A stretch of 64,000 nucleotides of DNA, from contig UQBG01000004.1 in assembly GCA_900539185.1 (NCBI GenBank), positions 82,287 to 146,286 of the forward strand, written 5' to 3'. The stretch is from an uncultured Clostridium sp. (GTDB taxonomy: Bacteria > Bacillota > Clostridia > Lachnospirales > Lachnospiraceae). Of the stretch, positions 43,259-53,430 are shown one piece after another. Every line of letters starts with the position of its first letter. The first letter of the stretch is position 1. The translations under genes and the position numbers were made by a program. Under the pieces are notes generated by a model that saw nothing but the letters and a program-made list of their open reading frames with translations, was not told the DNA's origin and did no database searches.

Positions 43259-44481
43259 AGAATATAGGAATTATACTGCGAAAAGAACTATATCGTGTCT
43301 TTTCGGATAAAAAAATGGTGCTTGGGCTGTTTATTATGCCCGCGGTAGTGGTGATCGGGCTTTATCTGCTGATGGGTGTCATGGCGGCATCCATGATGAG
43401 TGACATTGAGGCACATACACCGACCGTTCTGGTTTATCGGGCACCGCAGAGCTTTTACACATATCTGTCGGAAACCGGAATCCGGGATAGTGGGGATTAT
43501 GTGATGACGATGACGGAGGAGGCATCCGAGCTGGAGGCTGCAAAGGATCAGATCTATCGTGGAGATCTGGATGTCCTGATTGTATTCCCGGAAACCTTTG
43601 AAACACAGGTGGCAGAGTATGGTTCCGGTGATGAGATCCCGGATATTCAGACCTATTATAATCCTTCGGAAGATTATTCGGACAATGCACATACGGCAGT
43701 ATTGAATGAGGTTCTGGAGCCGTATCGAAAGCAGCTGCTCTCCCAGCGGATCGGCAGTCTGGAGCAGCTGGAGGTCTTTACGGTGGATAAGGATAATAAA
43801 GAATCCGTGATCCAGAATGATAATAAGGCACAGGGAAAGATCTTTGGTTATATTATTCCATATATGATTACGATTTTACTGTTTGCAGGAGCAATGAACC
43901 TCGGCTCCGACAGCTTTGCCGGCGAGAAGGAACGGGGAACGATGGCTACATTACTGATGCTGCCATTGAATCGTAGTGTGATCGTATACGGAAAACTGTT
44001 TGCTCTGATGATATTATCGGGACTGTCGGCATTGATCTACGGTGGAGCGATGATCTTTGCGCTGCCATTGCTTTACCGGACACTGGGAAGTGTACTGGGA
44101 CAGAATCTGAGCTTTTCTGCCGGACAAATGGCCATGCTGCTGGTTCTGATTGTAACTATGGTATTCCTCTATGTGGCACTGATTGCTGTATTTGCAACAT
44201 TAGCGAAGAATACGAAGGAAGGCGGGGTGTACATCACACCGATTTATATGATTGTTATGGTGATTGGGGTGTTGTCTATGTTCCAGGGGGATCATATGTC
44301 AACAATGCAGTATCTGATTCCGTTATATGGACCGACGATGGCGCTCAAGAATGTATTTACTCTGGACATCACAGGACTGGGATTTGTACTGGCGACACTG
44401 TCGAATCTGGGGACGGGTGCATTTTGTGCATGGATAACCGCACGTCTGTTCCAGAATGAAAGAGTTATGTTTAATGCATGA
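43255..44481 (+). CDS. ABC-2 transporter permease, NatB-like
   Basis: A 408-residue permease with one N-terminal helix (LGLFIMPAVVVIGLYLLMGV). An extracellular domain of about 150 residues follows, and five C-terminal helices starting at IFGYIIPYMITILLFAGAMN. The DSFAGEKERGTMATLLMLPL segment is the conserved ABC-2/NatB coupling region. The ATG overlaps the ATPase stop. Substrate not provable; Na+ export is the best-known role of this pair. Confidence 0.92.
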   Translation: MKNIGIILRKELYRVFSDKKMVLGLFIMPAVVVIGLYLLMGVMAASMMSDIEAHTPTVLVYRAPQSFYTYLSETGIRDSGDYVMTMTEEASELEAAKDQIYRGDLDVLIVFPETFETQVAEYGSGDEIPDIQTYYNPSEDYSDNAHTAVLNEVLEPYRKQLLSQRIGSLEQLEVFTVDKDNKESVIQNDNKAQGKIFGYIIPYMITILLFAGAMNLGSDSFAGEKERGTMATLLMLPLNRSVIVYGKLFALMILSGLSALIYGGAMIFALPLLYRTLGSVLGQNLSFSAGQMAMLLVLIVTMVFLYVALIAVFATLAKNTKEGGVYITPIYMIVMVIGVLSMFQGDHMSTMQYLIPLYGPTMALKNVFTLDITGLGFVLATLSNLGTGAFCAWITARLFQNERVMFNA

Positions 44482-44590
44482 TAGGAACGAAAATATAGGA
44501 ATTCACAAGAATTTTGATACTATAATATGACAAAATAAAACGATTCACTTTCGTATAATAAAGGTCAGAGAATACGGAGGTGAATAGTAT

Positions 44591-46615
44591 ATGGAAACGG
44601 TAGGAATAAAAAAGGGCAGGCAGATATGGATTTATATGCTTGCCTTTCTTGCTGCCCGCTCAGAGATCGCCGGGATGTTCCCTTTTACGATTGCATTTTT
44701 TGGCGCAGCGTATCTGACGGGATGCGGTTCCTGGGGACTGTACGGAGCTCTGCTGCTGGGCGTGTTAAGTACGATTTCGGTTATGGCAACATTGAAATAT
44801 GGAATCATACTGATTCTGGTTACTGTCGGGATCAGCCTGATTTCTTCCGAGCAGCGACAAAAGAATCCGCTGTTAGTAGCAGGAATATCCGGTGGTGTAA
44901 CGATGCTGGTCGGAGGACTGTGGGTACTGGCGATTAATCGACAAAGTGCGTGGTACATGCCGGTTCTGGAAGGGATCGCAGTCCTGTGTTTTACTCTGAT
45001 CTTAGAGCAGGCATTACAGGTGGTTCAGAATAAAGAGGATATCATGAGGAGTGAGAATCTTCTGAGCACGCTGACGCTGACTGCGATTATTCTATGGGGA
45101 GTTCCTTTGCAGATCGGGACGGTATTTACTGCCCTGCAGGGAGTGATCTACTATCTGATGCTTTATATGTCCTACCGTTATGGAGTGGCATACGGAACCA
45201 GTGTAAGTACGATCTGCGGCCTGATTCTGGCGATACGGACGCATCAGGTAGAATGGGTTGCAATCTGTGTGATTCTGGCACTGGTAGCGGCCTTTCTTGG
45301 AGAATGGGGAAAGTGGCTGGAAATGACAGGCTTTCTTGCCGTTCTTGGGTTCCTCGGACTGTTCTATTATCCGCAGCTTTTAGAGATACAGGCCTTGCGG
45401 GGGCTGATATCCGCAGCCTTTTTGTTCTTGTGTACGCCGAAGCGGTATCTGATGCGATATTCCTGTGGAAGGAGCAGAGAGGAAGAGACGCTGATCAGTC
45501 GTGAGGTGCAGAAAATGACGCGTCAGCGGCTGCAGGAATTTGCCGGAGTCTTTACCAGAATCAGCCGGAACTTCTGTCAGCCGATCTACAGTCTGAATCC
45601 GGACGGAGGTGCCCTGCAGTCACCGGTTTTTGCCAGACAGATGGGAGAAATCGGTGAAAATATCAGTGATTTTGCCGGAAATATGTATGCACCCGTAGAA
45701 GTGGAGGGACAGTTGGAGGATCGCCTGATCCACGAACTGGAACGGCAGAATGTGCGGGTACAGCGTGTGATTATGCTTCATGGACGCTATGGGCGAAAGG
45801 AGATTTATCTATCGGCCAGGACGATCCGCGGGCGGATCATGACGACGCGGGAGGCGGCAGAGATCATCAGTCATGCGATGGGAAATCGGTACCGGGTAGC
45901 ATCCGGCAGCCGTATGATTATCAACCGGGAGTATGATGTGATTGTATTTGAAGAGGATACACGATATCGGTATCTGACCGGGGTTGCCCGTGTTATGAAG
46001 GATGGGCAGCGGGTGTCCGGAGATAATTTTTCTCAGATGGAACTGAAAAACGGACAGCTGCTTATGTTGCTGGCAGATGGAGTCGGAAGTGGTGAGGATG
46101 CCGCCAGACAGAGTGAGCAACTGGTAGATCTGTTGGAGGAGATGCTGGAGGTAGGGTTTCGAAAGGAATCTGCCATCGAGATGCTGAATGAACTTATTGC
46201 GGTTCAAGGGCAGGGAGAACACTTTGCAACTCTGGATCTGTGTATGCTGGATCTGTATTCCGGGGTTAGTGAATTTTTGAAAATGGGTGCGTCTACTACG
46301 TATATTCAGCGCGGAAGCTGGATCGAAACGATACAGTCCACAACATTGCCGATGGGGATTCGGGAACAGTTGGAGCTGGATGCCGTGCGCAAAAAGCTAT
46401 ATCATGGCGACCGTATCATTATGGTGAGTGATGGGGTTCTGGATGGAATCCGTTTTGAGAATAAAGAGGAGTGTCTGAAGGAAATGATTCTGGAGACCGA
46501 GACAAACAATCCACAGCAGTTGGCAGAACAGCTTTTGGAGCGGGTACGGAAGATGAATGGGGGAGTTATGCGGGATGATGCCAGCATCCTGGTAGTGGGA
46601 ATCTGGAAAAAATAG
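44591..46615 (+). CDS. spoIIE: Stage II sporulation protein E (SpoIIE phosphatase)
   Basis: A 674-residue SpoIIE. The N-terminal 270 residues are about ten hydrophobic helices (MLAFLAARSEIAGMFPFTIA is the typical start). A linker region follows to about 430. The C-terminal PP2C phosphatase has DNFSQMELKNGQLLMLLADG, GVGSGEDA, MVSDGVLDG and MRDDASILVVGIWKK. It dephosphorylates SpoIIAA to turn on sigma-F in the forespore. It is shorter than the 827-residue Bacillus protein, mainly in the linker. Upstream lies TATAAT (44554-44559) and an imperfect Spo0A-box-like ATGACAAAAT. TATGGAAACG start with CGGAGG. Confidence 0.95.
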   Translation: METVGIKKGRQIWIYMLAFLAARSEIAGMFPFTIAFFGAAYLTGCGSWGLYGALLLGVLSTISVMATLKYGIILILVTVGISLISSEQRQKNPLLVAGISGGVTMLVGGLWVLAINRQSAWYMPVLEGIAVLCFTLILEQALQVVQNKEDIMRSENLLSTLTLTAIILWGVPLQIGTVFTALQGVIYYLMLYMSYRYGVAYGTSVSTICGLILAIRTHQVEWVAICVILALVAAFLGEWGKWLEMTGFLAVLGFLGLFYYPQLLEIQALRGLISAAFLFLCTPKRYLMRYSCGRSREEETLISREVQKMTRQRLQEFAGVFTRISRNFCQPIYSLNPDGGALQSPVFARQMGEIGENISDFAGNMYAPVEVEGQLEDRLIHELERQNVRVQRVIMLHGRYGRKEIYLSARTIRGRIMTTREAAEIISHAMGNRYRVASGSRMIINREYDVIVFEEDTRYRYLTGVARVMKDGQRVSGDNFSQMELKNGQLLMLLADGVGSGEDAARQSEQLVDLLEEMLEVGFRKESAIEMLNELIAVQGQGEHFATLDLCMLDLYSGVSEFLKMGASTTYIQRGSWIETIQSTTLPMGIREQLELDAVRKKLYHGDRIIMVSDGVLDGIRFENKEECLKEMILETETNNPQQLAEQLLERVRKMNGGVMRDDASILVVGIWKK

Positions 46616-46689
46616 AGTAGGATTCTTGCATTTTCCGGCTATTTCCATTAAGATTATAGCATTATAGAAGAATGTCGAAGGGATAAAAG

Positions 46690-48111
46690 ATGGAAAAACA
46701 ACATCCATTCGTAGATGAGATTGATCAATATATCCGAAAACAGCATCTGCTGGAGCCGGGAGATGGAGTCGTTATCGGCGTATCCGGTGGTGGTGACTCC
46801 ATGTGCCTGTTTTCTGTTCTGCAGGAGCTGCAGTCAGTATGGAGACTGCGGCTGCATGTGGTTCATGTGAATCATATGCTGCGAAAAGAGGCAGCCAAAG
46901 AAGAGGCATATGTTCAGAACCAGTGCCAAAAGCACCGGATTCCATGCTCGATATATCGAAAAGATATCGCGGCTTACGCAGAACAACTGGGGTGTGCGGA
47001 GGAAGAGGCCGGACGGAGATATCGATACGCCTGCTTTCAAGAGGTATGCGAACAACAGGGATATGAGAAGATCGCAGTGGCGCATCACAGGAATGACCGG
47101 GTGGAAACCATGCTGTTTCATATGGTGCGGGGAACCGGGTTGAAAGGGTTAAGCGGGATCCCGGCTGTGAGAGGGAGGATTATACGTCCGCTGCTGGCTG
47201 TCAGTCGATCGCAGATCGATGCATACCTACAGGAGAAACAAATTCACTATTATACAGATGAAACGAATCTATCCTGTGACTATACGAGAAACTATATTCG
47301 GCATCAGGTTGTTCCGGCACTGGAACAGGTGAATGATCGGGCGGTGGAACATATGGCAGAGCTGGCAGACCGGGCAAATACATACTGGCAGTATGTGGAA
47401 CATCAGGCAGAAGAATGGGAAACAAAGTGTGTCTTTGCACTGCCGCATGGAGAGAAGCTGATCTGGCAGGAGAACCCGGAGCAGGAACTGGTACTGGAAC
47501 ATCTACTGTATCGGATGATGACAAGGGTGGCAGGCTCGGCAAAAGATTTGGAGCAGCAGCATGTAGAGAAGCTGCGGGAACTGCTTACAAAGCCGGTCGG
47601 AAAACGGTTGTCATTGCCGTATGGCATGGCGGCGGTACGGGAAGAAGAAGGCATCATACTCTGGGATCGGAAACATAATGAACTTGATGACAAAAATGAA
47701 GAAAAACCGCATCGGGAGTACCGGGTAGGGATCCCGGGTGTGACGGAGCTGGGAGAGACCGGCAGGGTGATATGCCGGATTCTAGACTATACAGAGGATA
47801 TGGAAATTTCCAAAAAACTATATACGAAAATGTTGGACTATGATAAAATATATGATACTTTATGTATACGAACTCCCAGAGAGGGAGATTACTTTATGAT
47901 GAATCAGCAGGGAGGACACAAACGGTTATCCCGATTTTTTATTGACCAAAAGGTACCTGCGGATAAAAGGGCTTCCACGCTGGTGCTCGCACAGGGCTCA
48001 CAGATATTGTGGATCCTGGGTATGCGGATCAGTGAGGATATGAAGATAACGAGTTCTACACGAAGGGTACTAAGGATAGAATTTCAATACAAAGGAGTGC
48101 AAAATGAGTAA
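46690..48111 (+). CDS. tilS: tRNA(Ile)-lysidine synthetase TilS
   Basis: A 473-residue TilS, which converts the wobble C of tRNA-Ile(CAU) to lysidine. The ATP-pyrophosphatase P-loop is VSGGGDS near residue 30, followed by HVVHVNHMLR, AEEEAGRRYRYACF and VAHHRNDRVETMLFHMVRG. The C-terminal substrate-binding domains follow (RVGIPGVTELGETG, RDGDYF-like PREGDYFMMNQQGGHKRLS). The stop overlaps hpt by 8 bases, the usual tilS-hpt-ftsH arrangement. An exact TGTCGAA word lies 17 bases before the start. Confidence 0.96.
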   Translation: MEKQHPFVDEIDQYIRKQHLLEPGDGVVIGVSGGGDSMCLFSVLQELQSVWRLRLHVVHVNHMLRKEAAKEEAYVQNQCQKHRIPCSIYRKDIAAYAEQLGCAEEEAGRRYRYACFQEVCEQQGYEKIAVAHHRNDRVETMLFHMVRGTGLKGLSGIPAVRGRIIRPLLAVSRSQIDAYLQEKQIHYYTDETNLSCDYTRNYIRHQVVPALEQVNDRAVEHMAELADRANTYWQYVEHQAEEWETKCVFALPHGEKLIWQENPEQELVLEHLLYRMMTRVAGSAKDLEQQHVEKLRELLTKPVGKRLSLPYGMAAVREEEGIILWDRKHNELDDKNEEKPHREYRVGIPGVTELGETGRVICRILDYTEDMEISKKLYTKMLDYDKIYDTLCIRTPREGDYFMMNQQGGHKRLSRFFIDQKVPADKRASTLVLAQGSQILWILGMRISEDMKITSSTRRVLRIEFQYKGVQNE

Positions 48112-48628
48112 GATATCAGTATTGATTTCCAAAGAAGCCATTGAAACCAGAATTCAGGAAATGGCAGATAAGATTAATCGTGAATATGAGGGACAGGAGG
48201 TTCATCTGATCGGAATATTAAAGGGAAGTGTGTTCTTTGTGTGTGAACTTGCAAAGAGACTGACCATTCCGGTGACCATGGACTTTATGTCCGTGTCCAG
48301 CTATGGTGCAGGTACAGAGACAACCGGACGTGTAAAGATCGTTATGGATCTGTCAGAGTCCATTAAGGGGCAGAATGTTATCATAGTTGAGGATATTATT
48401 GATTCCGGGAATACACTGAGTTATTTGATGCCGCTTTTGTCCGGACGGGAACCGGCCAGTATCCGGCTGATTACATTACTGGATAAACCGGATCGCAGAC
48501 AGAAAGAGGTCCCGGTTGATGATACCGGCTTTACGATACCGGATGCATTTGTGGTCGGATATGGTCTGGACTATGCACAGAAGTATCGGAATCTTCCGTA
48601 TATCGGAGTGATTGACCCGGAAGCATAG
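48104..48628 (+). CDS. hpt: Hypoxanthine-guanine phosphoribosyltransferase
   Basis: A 174-residue type I phosphoribosyltransferase that salvages hypoxanthine and guanine using PRPP. The PRPP loop is VIIVEDIIDSGNTLSYL; the family landmarks LIGILKGSVFFVCEL and FVVGYGLDYAQKYRNLPYIG are present. It overlaps tilS by 8 bases and precedes ftsH by 44. The three-gene order is conserved in Firmicutes. Confidence 0.97.
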   Translation: MSKISVLISKEAIETRIQEMADKINREYEGQEVHLIGILKGSVFFVCELAKRLTIPVTMDFMSVSSYGAGTETTGRVKIVMDLSESIKGQNVIIVEDIIDSGNTLSYLMPLLSGREPASIRLITLLDKPDRRQKEVPVDDTGFTIPDAFVVGYGLDYAQKYRNLPYIGVIDPEA

Positions 48629-48672
48629 CCGAATCGGGTTTTATTATAAGAGGTAACAGAAAGGAGAAAGAA

Positions 48673-50508
48673 ATGAATAAGCAGGGAGCAGTCCGGGGAG
48701 TTTTATGGCTCCTGGCATTGATCGCCTTATTTGCATTTGCATATTCGTTCTATGTCAGAAGTAATTCGATTGATTTATATGCATACAATTTAACCAGCTT
48801 CCAGAAAGATCTGGAGGACGGTAAGATCAGTACGGTTGTAGTCAAGCAGAACAATGAGGTGCCAACGGGTGTGGTAAGTGTAGTAGCAGATGGAGCAGAG
48901 CAGAGCTTTTATGCACCGGATGTGAATGAAATCATACACATGGTTCAGGAGAAGAATACGGAGACGGATGATCAGCAGATTGTGTTGACAGTCGGGGATG
49001 TGACCAGACAAAGTACGTTGAGTCAGATTCTTCCGTACATTATACTGGTCGTGGTTGTAATCGTATTTATGTTTATGATGATGATGTCTATGCAGGGTGC
49101 CGGCGGCGGAAAGATGATGGACTTCGGAAAGAGCCGGGCGAAGATGACGATCGACAATCATCATGGAATCGATTTTACAAAAGTAGCAGGTCTTCAGGAG
49201 GAGAAGCAGGAGCTGGAAGAGATCGTAGATTTTCTGCGAAATCCGGGAAAGTATAATAAGTTGGGAGCCAGAATCCCAAAGGGTGTTCTTCTGGTCGGTC
49301 CTCCGGGAACCGGTAAGACACTGTTGGCAAAGGCAATATCGGGAGAAGCAAAGGTACCGTTCCTGAGTATTTCCGGTTCTGACTTTGTGGAAATGTTTGT
49401 TGGTGTAGGTGCATCCAGAGTGCGGGATCTGTTTGAAGAAGCGAAGAAGAATGCACCATGTATTATATTTATTGATGAGATTGATGCCGTGGCCAGAAAG
49501 AGAGGTTCCGGACTGGGCGGCGGTCATGACGAGAGAGAACAGACCTTGAATCAGCTTCTGGTTGAAATGGATGGCTTTGGAGTAAATGAGGGCATCATCG
49601 TTATGGCAGCAACCAACCGTGTCGATATTCTGGATCCGGCGATTTTGAGACCGGGCCGATTTGACCGGAAGGTAGTTGTAGGAAGACCGGATGTTAAGGG
49701 TAGAGAAGAAATTCTGAAGGTGCATACAGCGAATAAGCCTTTGGGTGAGGATGTAGACCTGCATGAGATTGCAAGAACAACCTCCGGTTTTGCCGGTGCG
49801 GATCTGGAGAATCTGATGAATGAGTCTGCGATTGTTGCAGCGAAGCGCGGAAATGCGTTTATTCAGAAGATGGATATTGATCAGGCATTTATTAAGGTTG
49901 GTGTAGGAACCGAGAAGAAGAGTCGTCTGATTCCGGAGAAAACGAGAAAGATCACTGCTTATCATGAGGCAGGGCATGCGATTCTGTATCATTTGCTGCC
50001 GGATGTAGGTCCGGTATATGCAGTATCCATTATACCAACGGGGGAAGGAGCCGCCGGTTACACCATGCGGCTGCCAAGTAACGACAATGAATTTACAACA
50101 AAGGGTATGATGCGCCAGGATATCATGGTAGACTTTGGCGGAAGAATCGCAGAGGAACTGATCTTTGAGGATGTGACGACAGGAGCATCCCAGGATATTA
50201 AGGTGGCAACACAGACAGCCCGGTCTATGGTAACAAAGTATGGTATGTCTGAAAAGCTGGGATTGATAAATTATGAGAATTCCGATGAAGAGGAAGTCTT
50301 TCTGGGAAGAGATCTGGGTCATGCAAAGAGCTTCAGTGAAGAGACGGCTGTTCGGATCGATGAAGAAGTGAAGCGGATCATGGATGAGTGCTATGCGGAA
50401 GCACGGAATATTCTGGTAGAGCATATGGACATTCTGCATAAGTGTGCAGAACTGCTGCTGGAAAAAGACCGGATCGACGGAAAAGAATTTGAACAATTAT
50501 TTGTATAA
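48673..50508 (+). CDS. ftsH: ATP-dependent zinc metalloprotease FtsH
   Basis: A 611-residue membrane AAA+ protease. Two N-terminal helices flank a small extracellular domain ([16 protein letters not shown] and [20 protein letters not shown]). The AAA module has Walker A GPPGTGKT, pore loop [15 protein letters not shown], Walker [10 protein letters not shown] and the second region of homology with [19 protein letters not shown]. The zinc-protease motif is HEAGH. It degrades misfolded membrane and regulatory proteins, and in Bacillus it affects sporulation. AAAGGAG precedes ATG 48673. A hairpin terminator follows at 50536. Confidence 0.98.
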   Translation: MNKQGAVRGVLWLLALIALFAFAYSFYVRSNSIDLYAYNLTSFQKDLEDGKISTVVVKQNNEVPTGVVSVVADGAEQSFYAPDVNEIIHMVQEKNTETDDQQIVLTVGDVTRQSTLSQILPYIILVVVVIVFMFMMMMSMQGAGGGKMMDFGKSRAKMTIDNHHGIDFTKVAGLQEEKQELEEIVDFLRNPGKYNKLGARIPKGVLLVGPPGTGKTLLAKAISGEAKVPFLSISGSDFVEMFVGVGASRVRDLFEEAKKNAPCIIFIDEIDAVARKRGSGLGGGHDEREQTLNQLLVEMDGFGVNEGIIVMAATNRVDILDPAILRPGRFDRKVVVGRPDVKGREEILKVHTANKPLGEDVDLHEIARTTSGFAGADLENLMNESAIVAAKRGNAFIQKMDIDQAFIKVGVGTEKKSRLIPEKTRKITAYHEAGHAILYHLLPDVGPVYAVSIIPTGEGAAGYTMRLPSNDNEFTTKGMMRQDIMVDFGGRIAEELIFEDVTTGASQDIKVATQTARSMVTKYGMSEKLGLINYENSDEEEVFLGRDLGHAKSFSEETAVRIDEEVKRIMDECYAEARNILVEHMDILHKCAELLLEKDRIDGKEFEQLFV

Positions 50509-50535
50509 ATATGGAAAAAATCATATGAATATAAC

Positions 50536-50571
50536 AAATAGATAATTTCATAGAGGAGAATTATCTATTTT
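50536..50571 (+). terminator. ftsH terminator
   Basis: Stem AAATAGATAATT / AATTATCTATTT with an 11-base loop. AT-rich, but the stem is 12 bp and runs into T residues. Confidence 0.7.
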
Positions 50572-50684
50572 GACATCTGCATTTGGAAGAAAATGAAAAA
50601 GTTATCGTTTTTTTGCACAAAAGAATGCAGAAATAAAATAATTGTTTGTGAACACTTTTTAGGGGGATTTGTTATAATAAACTT

Positions 50685-50780
50685 GTAACCCCCCCAATAC
50701 ATTATATAGTTTTTTGCTACACCCATAAGTAACAAAATACCTTCTCCAAAAGGACAGCGTTCGATAGCTGTCCTTTTAAC
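50685..50780 (+). ncRNA. Candidate small RNA between ftsH and the GH13 gene
   Basis: In the 350-base gap there is a promoter-like pair, weak -35 TGAACA (50649-50654) and TATAAT (50673-50678). About 65 bases of sequence follow without an ORF, with a run of seven C. Next is a strong terminator AAAAGGACAGC / GCTGTCCTTTT (50748-50777). The unit would give an RNA of about 95 nucleotides. The RNA family is not recognised. It could instead be a leader that ends early upstream of the GH13 gene. Confidence 0.4.
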
Positions 50781-50858
50781 TTTGTGTAATTTTATCATGT
50801 ACAAATGGAAAAGATTATATTAGAATATGGTATAGATTGTTGAGGAGAATGATGGGGT

Positions 50859-52973
50859 ATGGATTATAGGACAAGCTTTGGACTGCTGGCAACAGCAGAG
50901 AAGATATTTCAATATACGTATACAATGAAGCCGGCATTGAATCTGGGTGCTTTGTTTAGCGACGGTACGGAGTTCTATCGTTCGCCGGAGGAGCCTATGA
51001 TCGGAGATTCCTTACGGCTTCGTTTTCGTACAGCCATATATAATGTGGAACAGGTTTTTTTGAACTGGCGGGGAGAACGGCTGGAGATGCGGAAGGCGTT
51101 CTCGGATCAGATGTTTGATTATTATGAATATACGGTCTCGGATCTGCCGGATGAACTATGTGATTATAGTTTTGAGATAAAGGCCGGGCGTATCACATGC
51201 TATTATAATAAGATGGGAGCAGCAAAGGACCTGAATAGTTATTATAATTTTCAGATTGCACCCGGATTTACGACACCGGACTGGGCTAAGGGAGCGGTTT
51301 TCTATCAGATCTTTGTGGATCGTTTCTGCAATGGAGATCCGTCAAATGATGTATTGGAAAATGAATACAGTTACATCGGAGATGGAACCCGGCAGATTAC
51401 GGACTGGGGAAAATATCCGGATTCCATGGATGTAAGATGCTTCTACGGAGGTGATCTGCAGGGTGTTATGAATAAGCTGGATTATCTGCAGGATTTGGGA
51501 GTGGATGTTATCTATCTGAATCCGATCTTTGTATCTCCGTCGAACCATAAGTATGATAGCCAGGATTATGATTATGTGGATCCGCATTTTGGCAGGATCG
51601 TGAAGGATGAGGGTGAACTGTTGAGTTATGGACAGGCGCCGAACAAGGAAGCAACCCGTTATATTACACGTGTAACGGATAAGGATAATCTGGAAGCCAG
51701 CAATGAGCTGTTTATAGAGCTGGTAGAGGAAGTTCACAGGCGCGGTATGAAGATTATACTGGATGGCGTCTTTAATCACTGTGGTTCTTTCAATAAATGG
51801 CTGGATCGTGAGTGTATATATGAGAATCAGGCCGGATATGAAAAGGGGGCTTATGTGGATGCAGATAGCCCTTATCGGAGCTTTTTCAAGTTCCATGATG
51901 AGTATCAGTGGCCATATAATGCGACCTATGATGGCTGGTGGGGGCATGATACTCTGCCAAAGCTGAATTACGAAGATTCTCCGAAGCTATATGAGTATAT
52001 TATGAATATTGCAAAAAAATGGGTATCACCGCCTTACAATGTTGATGGATGGCGTTTGGATGTAGCGGCGGATCTGGGCCATAGCCCGGAGTATAATCAT
52101 TACTTTTGGCGGGAATTCCGAAGAACGGTAAAGGAAGCCAATCCAAATGCGATTATTCTGGCCGAGCATTACGGTGATCCAAAGGAATGGCTGCTGGGAG
52201 ATCAGTGGGATACTGTTATGAACTATGATGCGTTTATGGAACCGATTACCTGGTTCTTGACGGGTGTGGAAAAGCACAGTGATGAGTTCCGGGGAGATTT
52301 GTTAGGAAATCCGGATGCATTTATAGGAGCACTGCGACACCATATGTCCAGATTTCATCATCAGTCGCTGTATGTAGCGATGAATGAGCTGTCGAACCAT
52401 GATCATTCCAGATTCCTGACCAGAACGAATCGAATGGTTGGCAGAACGCATACATTGGGGCCGGAGGCAGCGAGTCAGAATATTAATAAGGGTGTATTCC
52501 GGGAAGCGGTTGTGTTCCAGATGACCTGGCCGGGGGCACCTACGATTTACTATGGGGATGAAGCAGGCGTATGTGGCTGGACCGATCCGGATAACCGCCG
52601 GACATATCCGTGGGGGCATGAAGATCAGGAACTAATTGATTTCCATAAGGAAATCATTCGAATCCACAAGGAAAACTCAGCCCTGATGAGAGGGTCTTAT
52701 CGATTCCTGCATGGCTCTCATAAGATGGTAGCCTATGGACGATTTGATGAGCATAACAAGGTTATCGTTATTATGAATAATAACTATGAGGATGCGGAAC
52801 TGAAGTTCAGTGTGGCAGAACTGGGAATCCCGGATCACTCTGTCCTGACGCAGCTTATGTTGACGACGGAAGAAGGGTATATATTGGATCCGATCGCCTA
52901 TCGCGTAATGGACAATCGGTTATATATGAGAGTGCCTAAGATTTCGGCAACCGTGCTTCGGGTGAATGTCTAG
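50859..52973 (+). CDS. GH13 alpha-glucan hydrolase (neopullulanase/cyclomaltodextrinase-like)
   Basis: A 704-residue GH13 enzyme without signal peptide, so cytosolic. The N-terminal 130 residues resemble the CBM34-type domain of the GH13_20 group. The barrel follows with YLNPIFVSPSNHKYDSQDY, MKIILDGVFNHCG, nucleophile Asp in DGWRLDVAAD, acid/base Glu in ILAEHYGD and the stabilising Asp in LSNHDHSRF. The last 90 residues are the C-terminal beta domain. Such enzymes break down cyclodextrins, pullulan or imported maltodextrins. Start ATG 50859 is behind GAGGAG. Confidence 0.94.
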   Translation: MDYRTSFGLLATAEKIFQYTYTMKPALNLGALFSDGTEFYRSPEEPMIGDSLRLRFRTAIYNVEQVFLNWRGERLEMRKAFSDQMFDYYEYTVSDLPDELCDYSFEIKAGRITCYYNKMGAAKDLNSYYNFQIAPGFTTPDWAKGAVFYQIFVDRFCNGDPSNDVLENEYSYIGDGTRQITDWGKYPDSMDVRCFYGGDLQGVMNKLDYLQDLGVDVIYLNPIFVSPSNHKYDSQDYDYVDPHFGRIVKDEGELLSYGQAPNKEATRYITRVTDKDNLEASNELFIELVEEVHRRGMKIILDGVFNHCGSFNKWLDRECIYENQAGYEKGAYVDADSPYRSFFKFHDEYQWPYNATYDGWWGHDTLPKLNYEDSPKLYEYIMNIAKKWVSPPYNVDGWRLDVAADLGHSPEYNHYFWREFRRTVKEANPNAIILAEHYGDPKEWLLGDQWDTVMNYDAFMEPITWFLTGVEKHSDEFRGDLLGNPDAFIGALRHHMSRFHHQSLYVAMNELSNHDHSRFLTRTNRMVGRTHTLGPEAASQNINKGVFREAVVFQMTWPGAPTIYYGDEAGVCGWTDPDNRRTYPWGHEDQELIDFHKEIIRIHKENSALMRGSYRFLHGSHKMVAYGRFDEHNKVIVIMNNNYEDAELKFSVAELGIPDHSVLTQLMLTTEEGYILDPIAYRVMDNRLYMRVPKISATVLRVNV

Positions 52974-53022
52974 GATGCAACTGTAGAATAAACAAAAAAG
53001 TTGAAAAAATTGAAAAAAGTGC

Positions 53023-53051
53023 TTGCAATTTGAAGGTACATCAATTATAAT
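53023..53051 (+). promoter_or_regulatory. Promoter of the tRNA cluster
   Basis: TTGCAA (53023-53028), a 17-base spacer and TATAAT (53046-53051). It lies 33 bases upstream of the tRNA-Tyr gene and is the only good promoter before the three tRNAs. Confidence 0.85.
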
Positions 53052-53083
53052 TAAATACTGTCAGCGGTTAAAATCGCTAACAT

Positions 53084-53165
53084 GGATGGATTCCCGAGTG
53101 GCCAAAGGGGACAGACTGTAAATCTGCTGCAACTTGCTTCGGTGGTTCGAATCCACCTCCATCCA
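53084..53165 (+). tRNA. tRNA-Tyr (anticodon GTA)
   Basis: Acceptor stem GGATGGA/TCCATCC, anticodon loop ACTGTAAAT giving GTA, long class II variable arm (CTGCAACTTGCTTCGG) and T-loop GGTTCGAATCC. The long variable arm is right for bacterial tRNA-Tyr. CCA is not encoded. Confidence 0.96.
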
Positions 53166-53188
53166 TTTCATAGATATAAAATAAATTA

Positions 53189-53262
53189 CGCGGGATGGAG
53201 CAGTCTGGAAGCTCGCCGGGCTCATAACCCGGAGGTCATAGGTTCAAATCCTGTTCCCGCTA
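53189..53262 (+). tRNA. Initiator tRNA-fMet (anticodon CAT)
   Basis: The acceptor arm CGCGGGA/TCCCGCT has a mismatched 1-72 pair (C-T). Three consecutive G-C pairs close the anticodon stem (GGGCTCATAACCC). Both are marks of the initiator. In most bacteria the mismatch is C-A; here it reads C-T. CCA is not encoded. Confidence 0.92.
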
Positions 53263-53270
53263 CTTCATAA

Positions 53271-53343
<73 letters not shown>

Positions 53344-53346
53344 TTG

Positions 53347-53390
53347 ACAGAGATAATTACTGCTAAGAAAGTGATTATCTCTGTTTTTTT
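53347..53390 (+). terminator. Terminator of the tRNA cluster
   Basis: Stem ACAGAGATAAT / ATTATCTCTGT followed by seven T. It sits between tRNA-Phe and the methyltransferase start. Confidence 0.92.
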
Positions 53391-53430
53391 AAAATCAAAA
53401 ATAATAAAAATGACCAAAGAAAGGTTTGTT

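Noticed and set aside
46673..46679. Exact Spo0A-box core TGTCGAA before tilS
   Set aside because: A 7-base match without a matching promoter; tilS is a housekeeping gene, so chance is likely.
48790..50496. 568-codon open frame on the minus strand
   Set aside because: It lies wholly antisense to ftsH, has no ribosome site and reads as compositional shadow (rich in His, Cys, Tyr, Leu).
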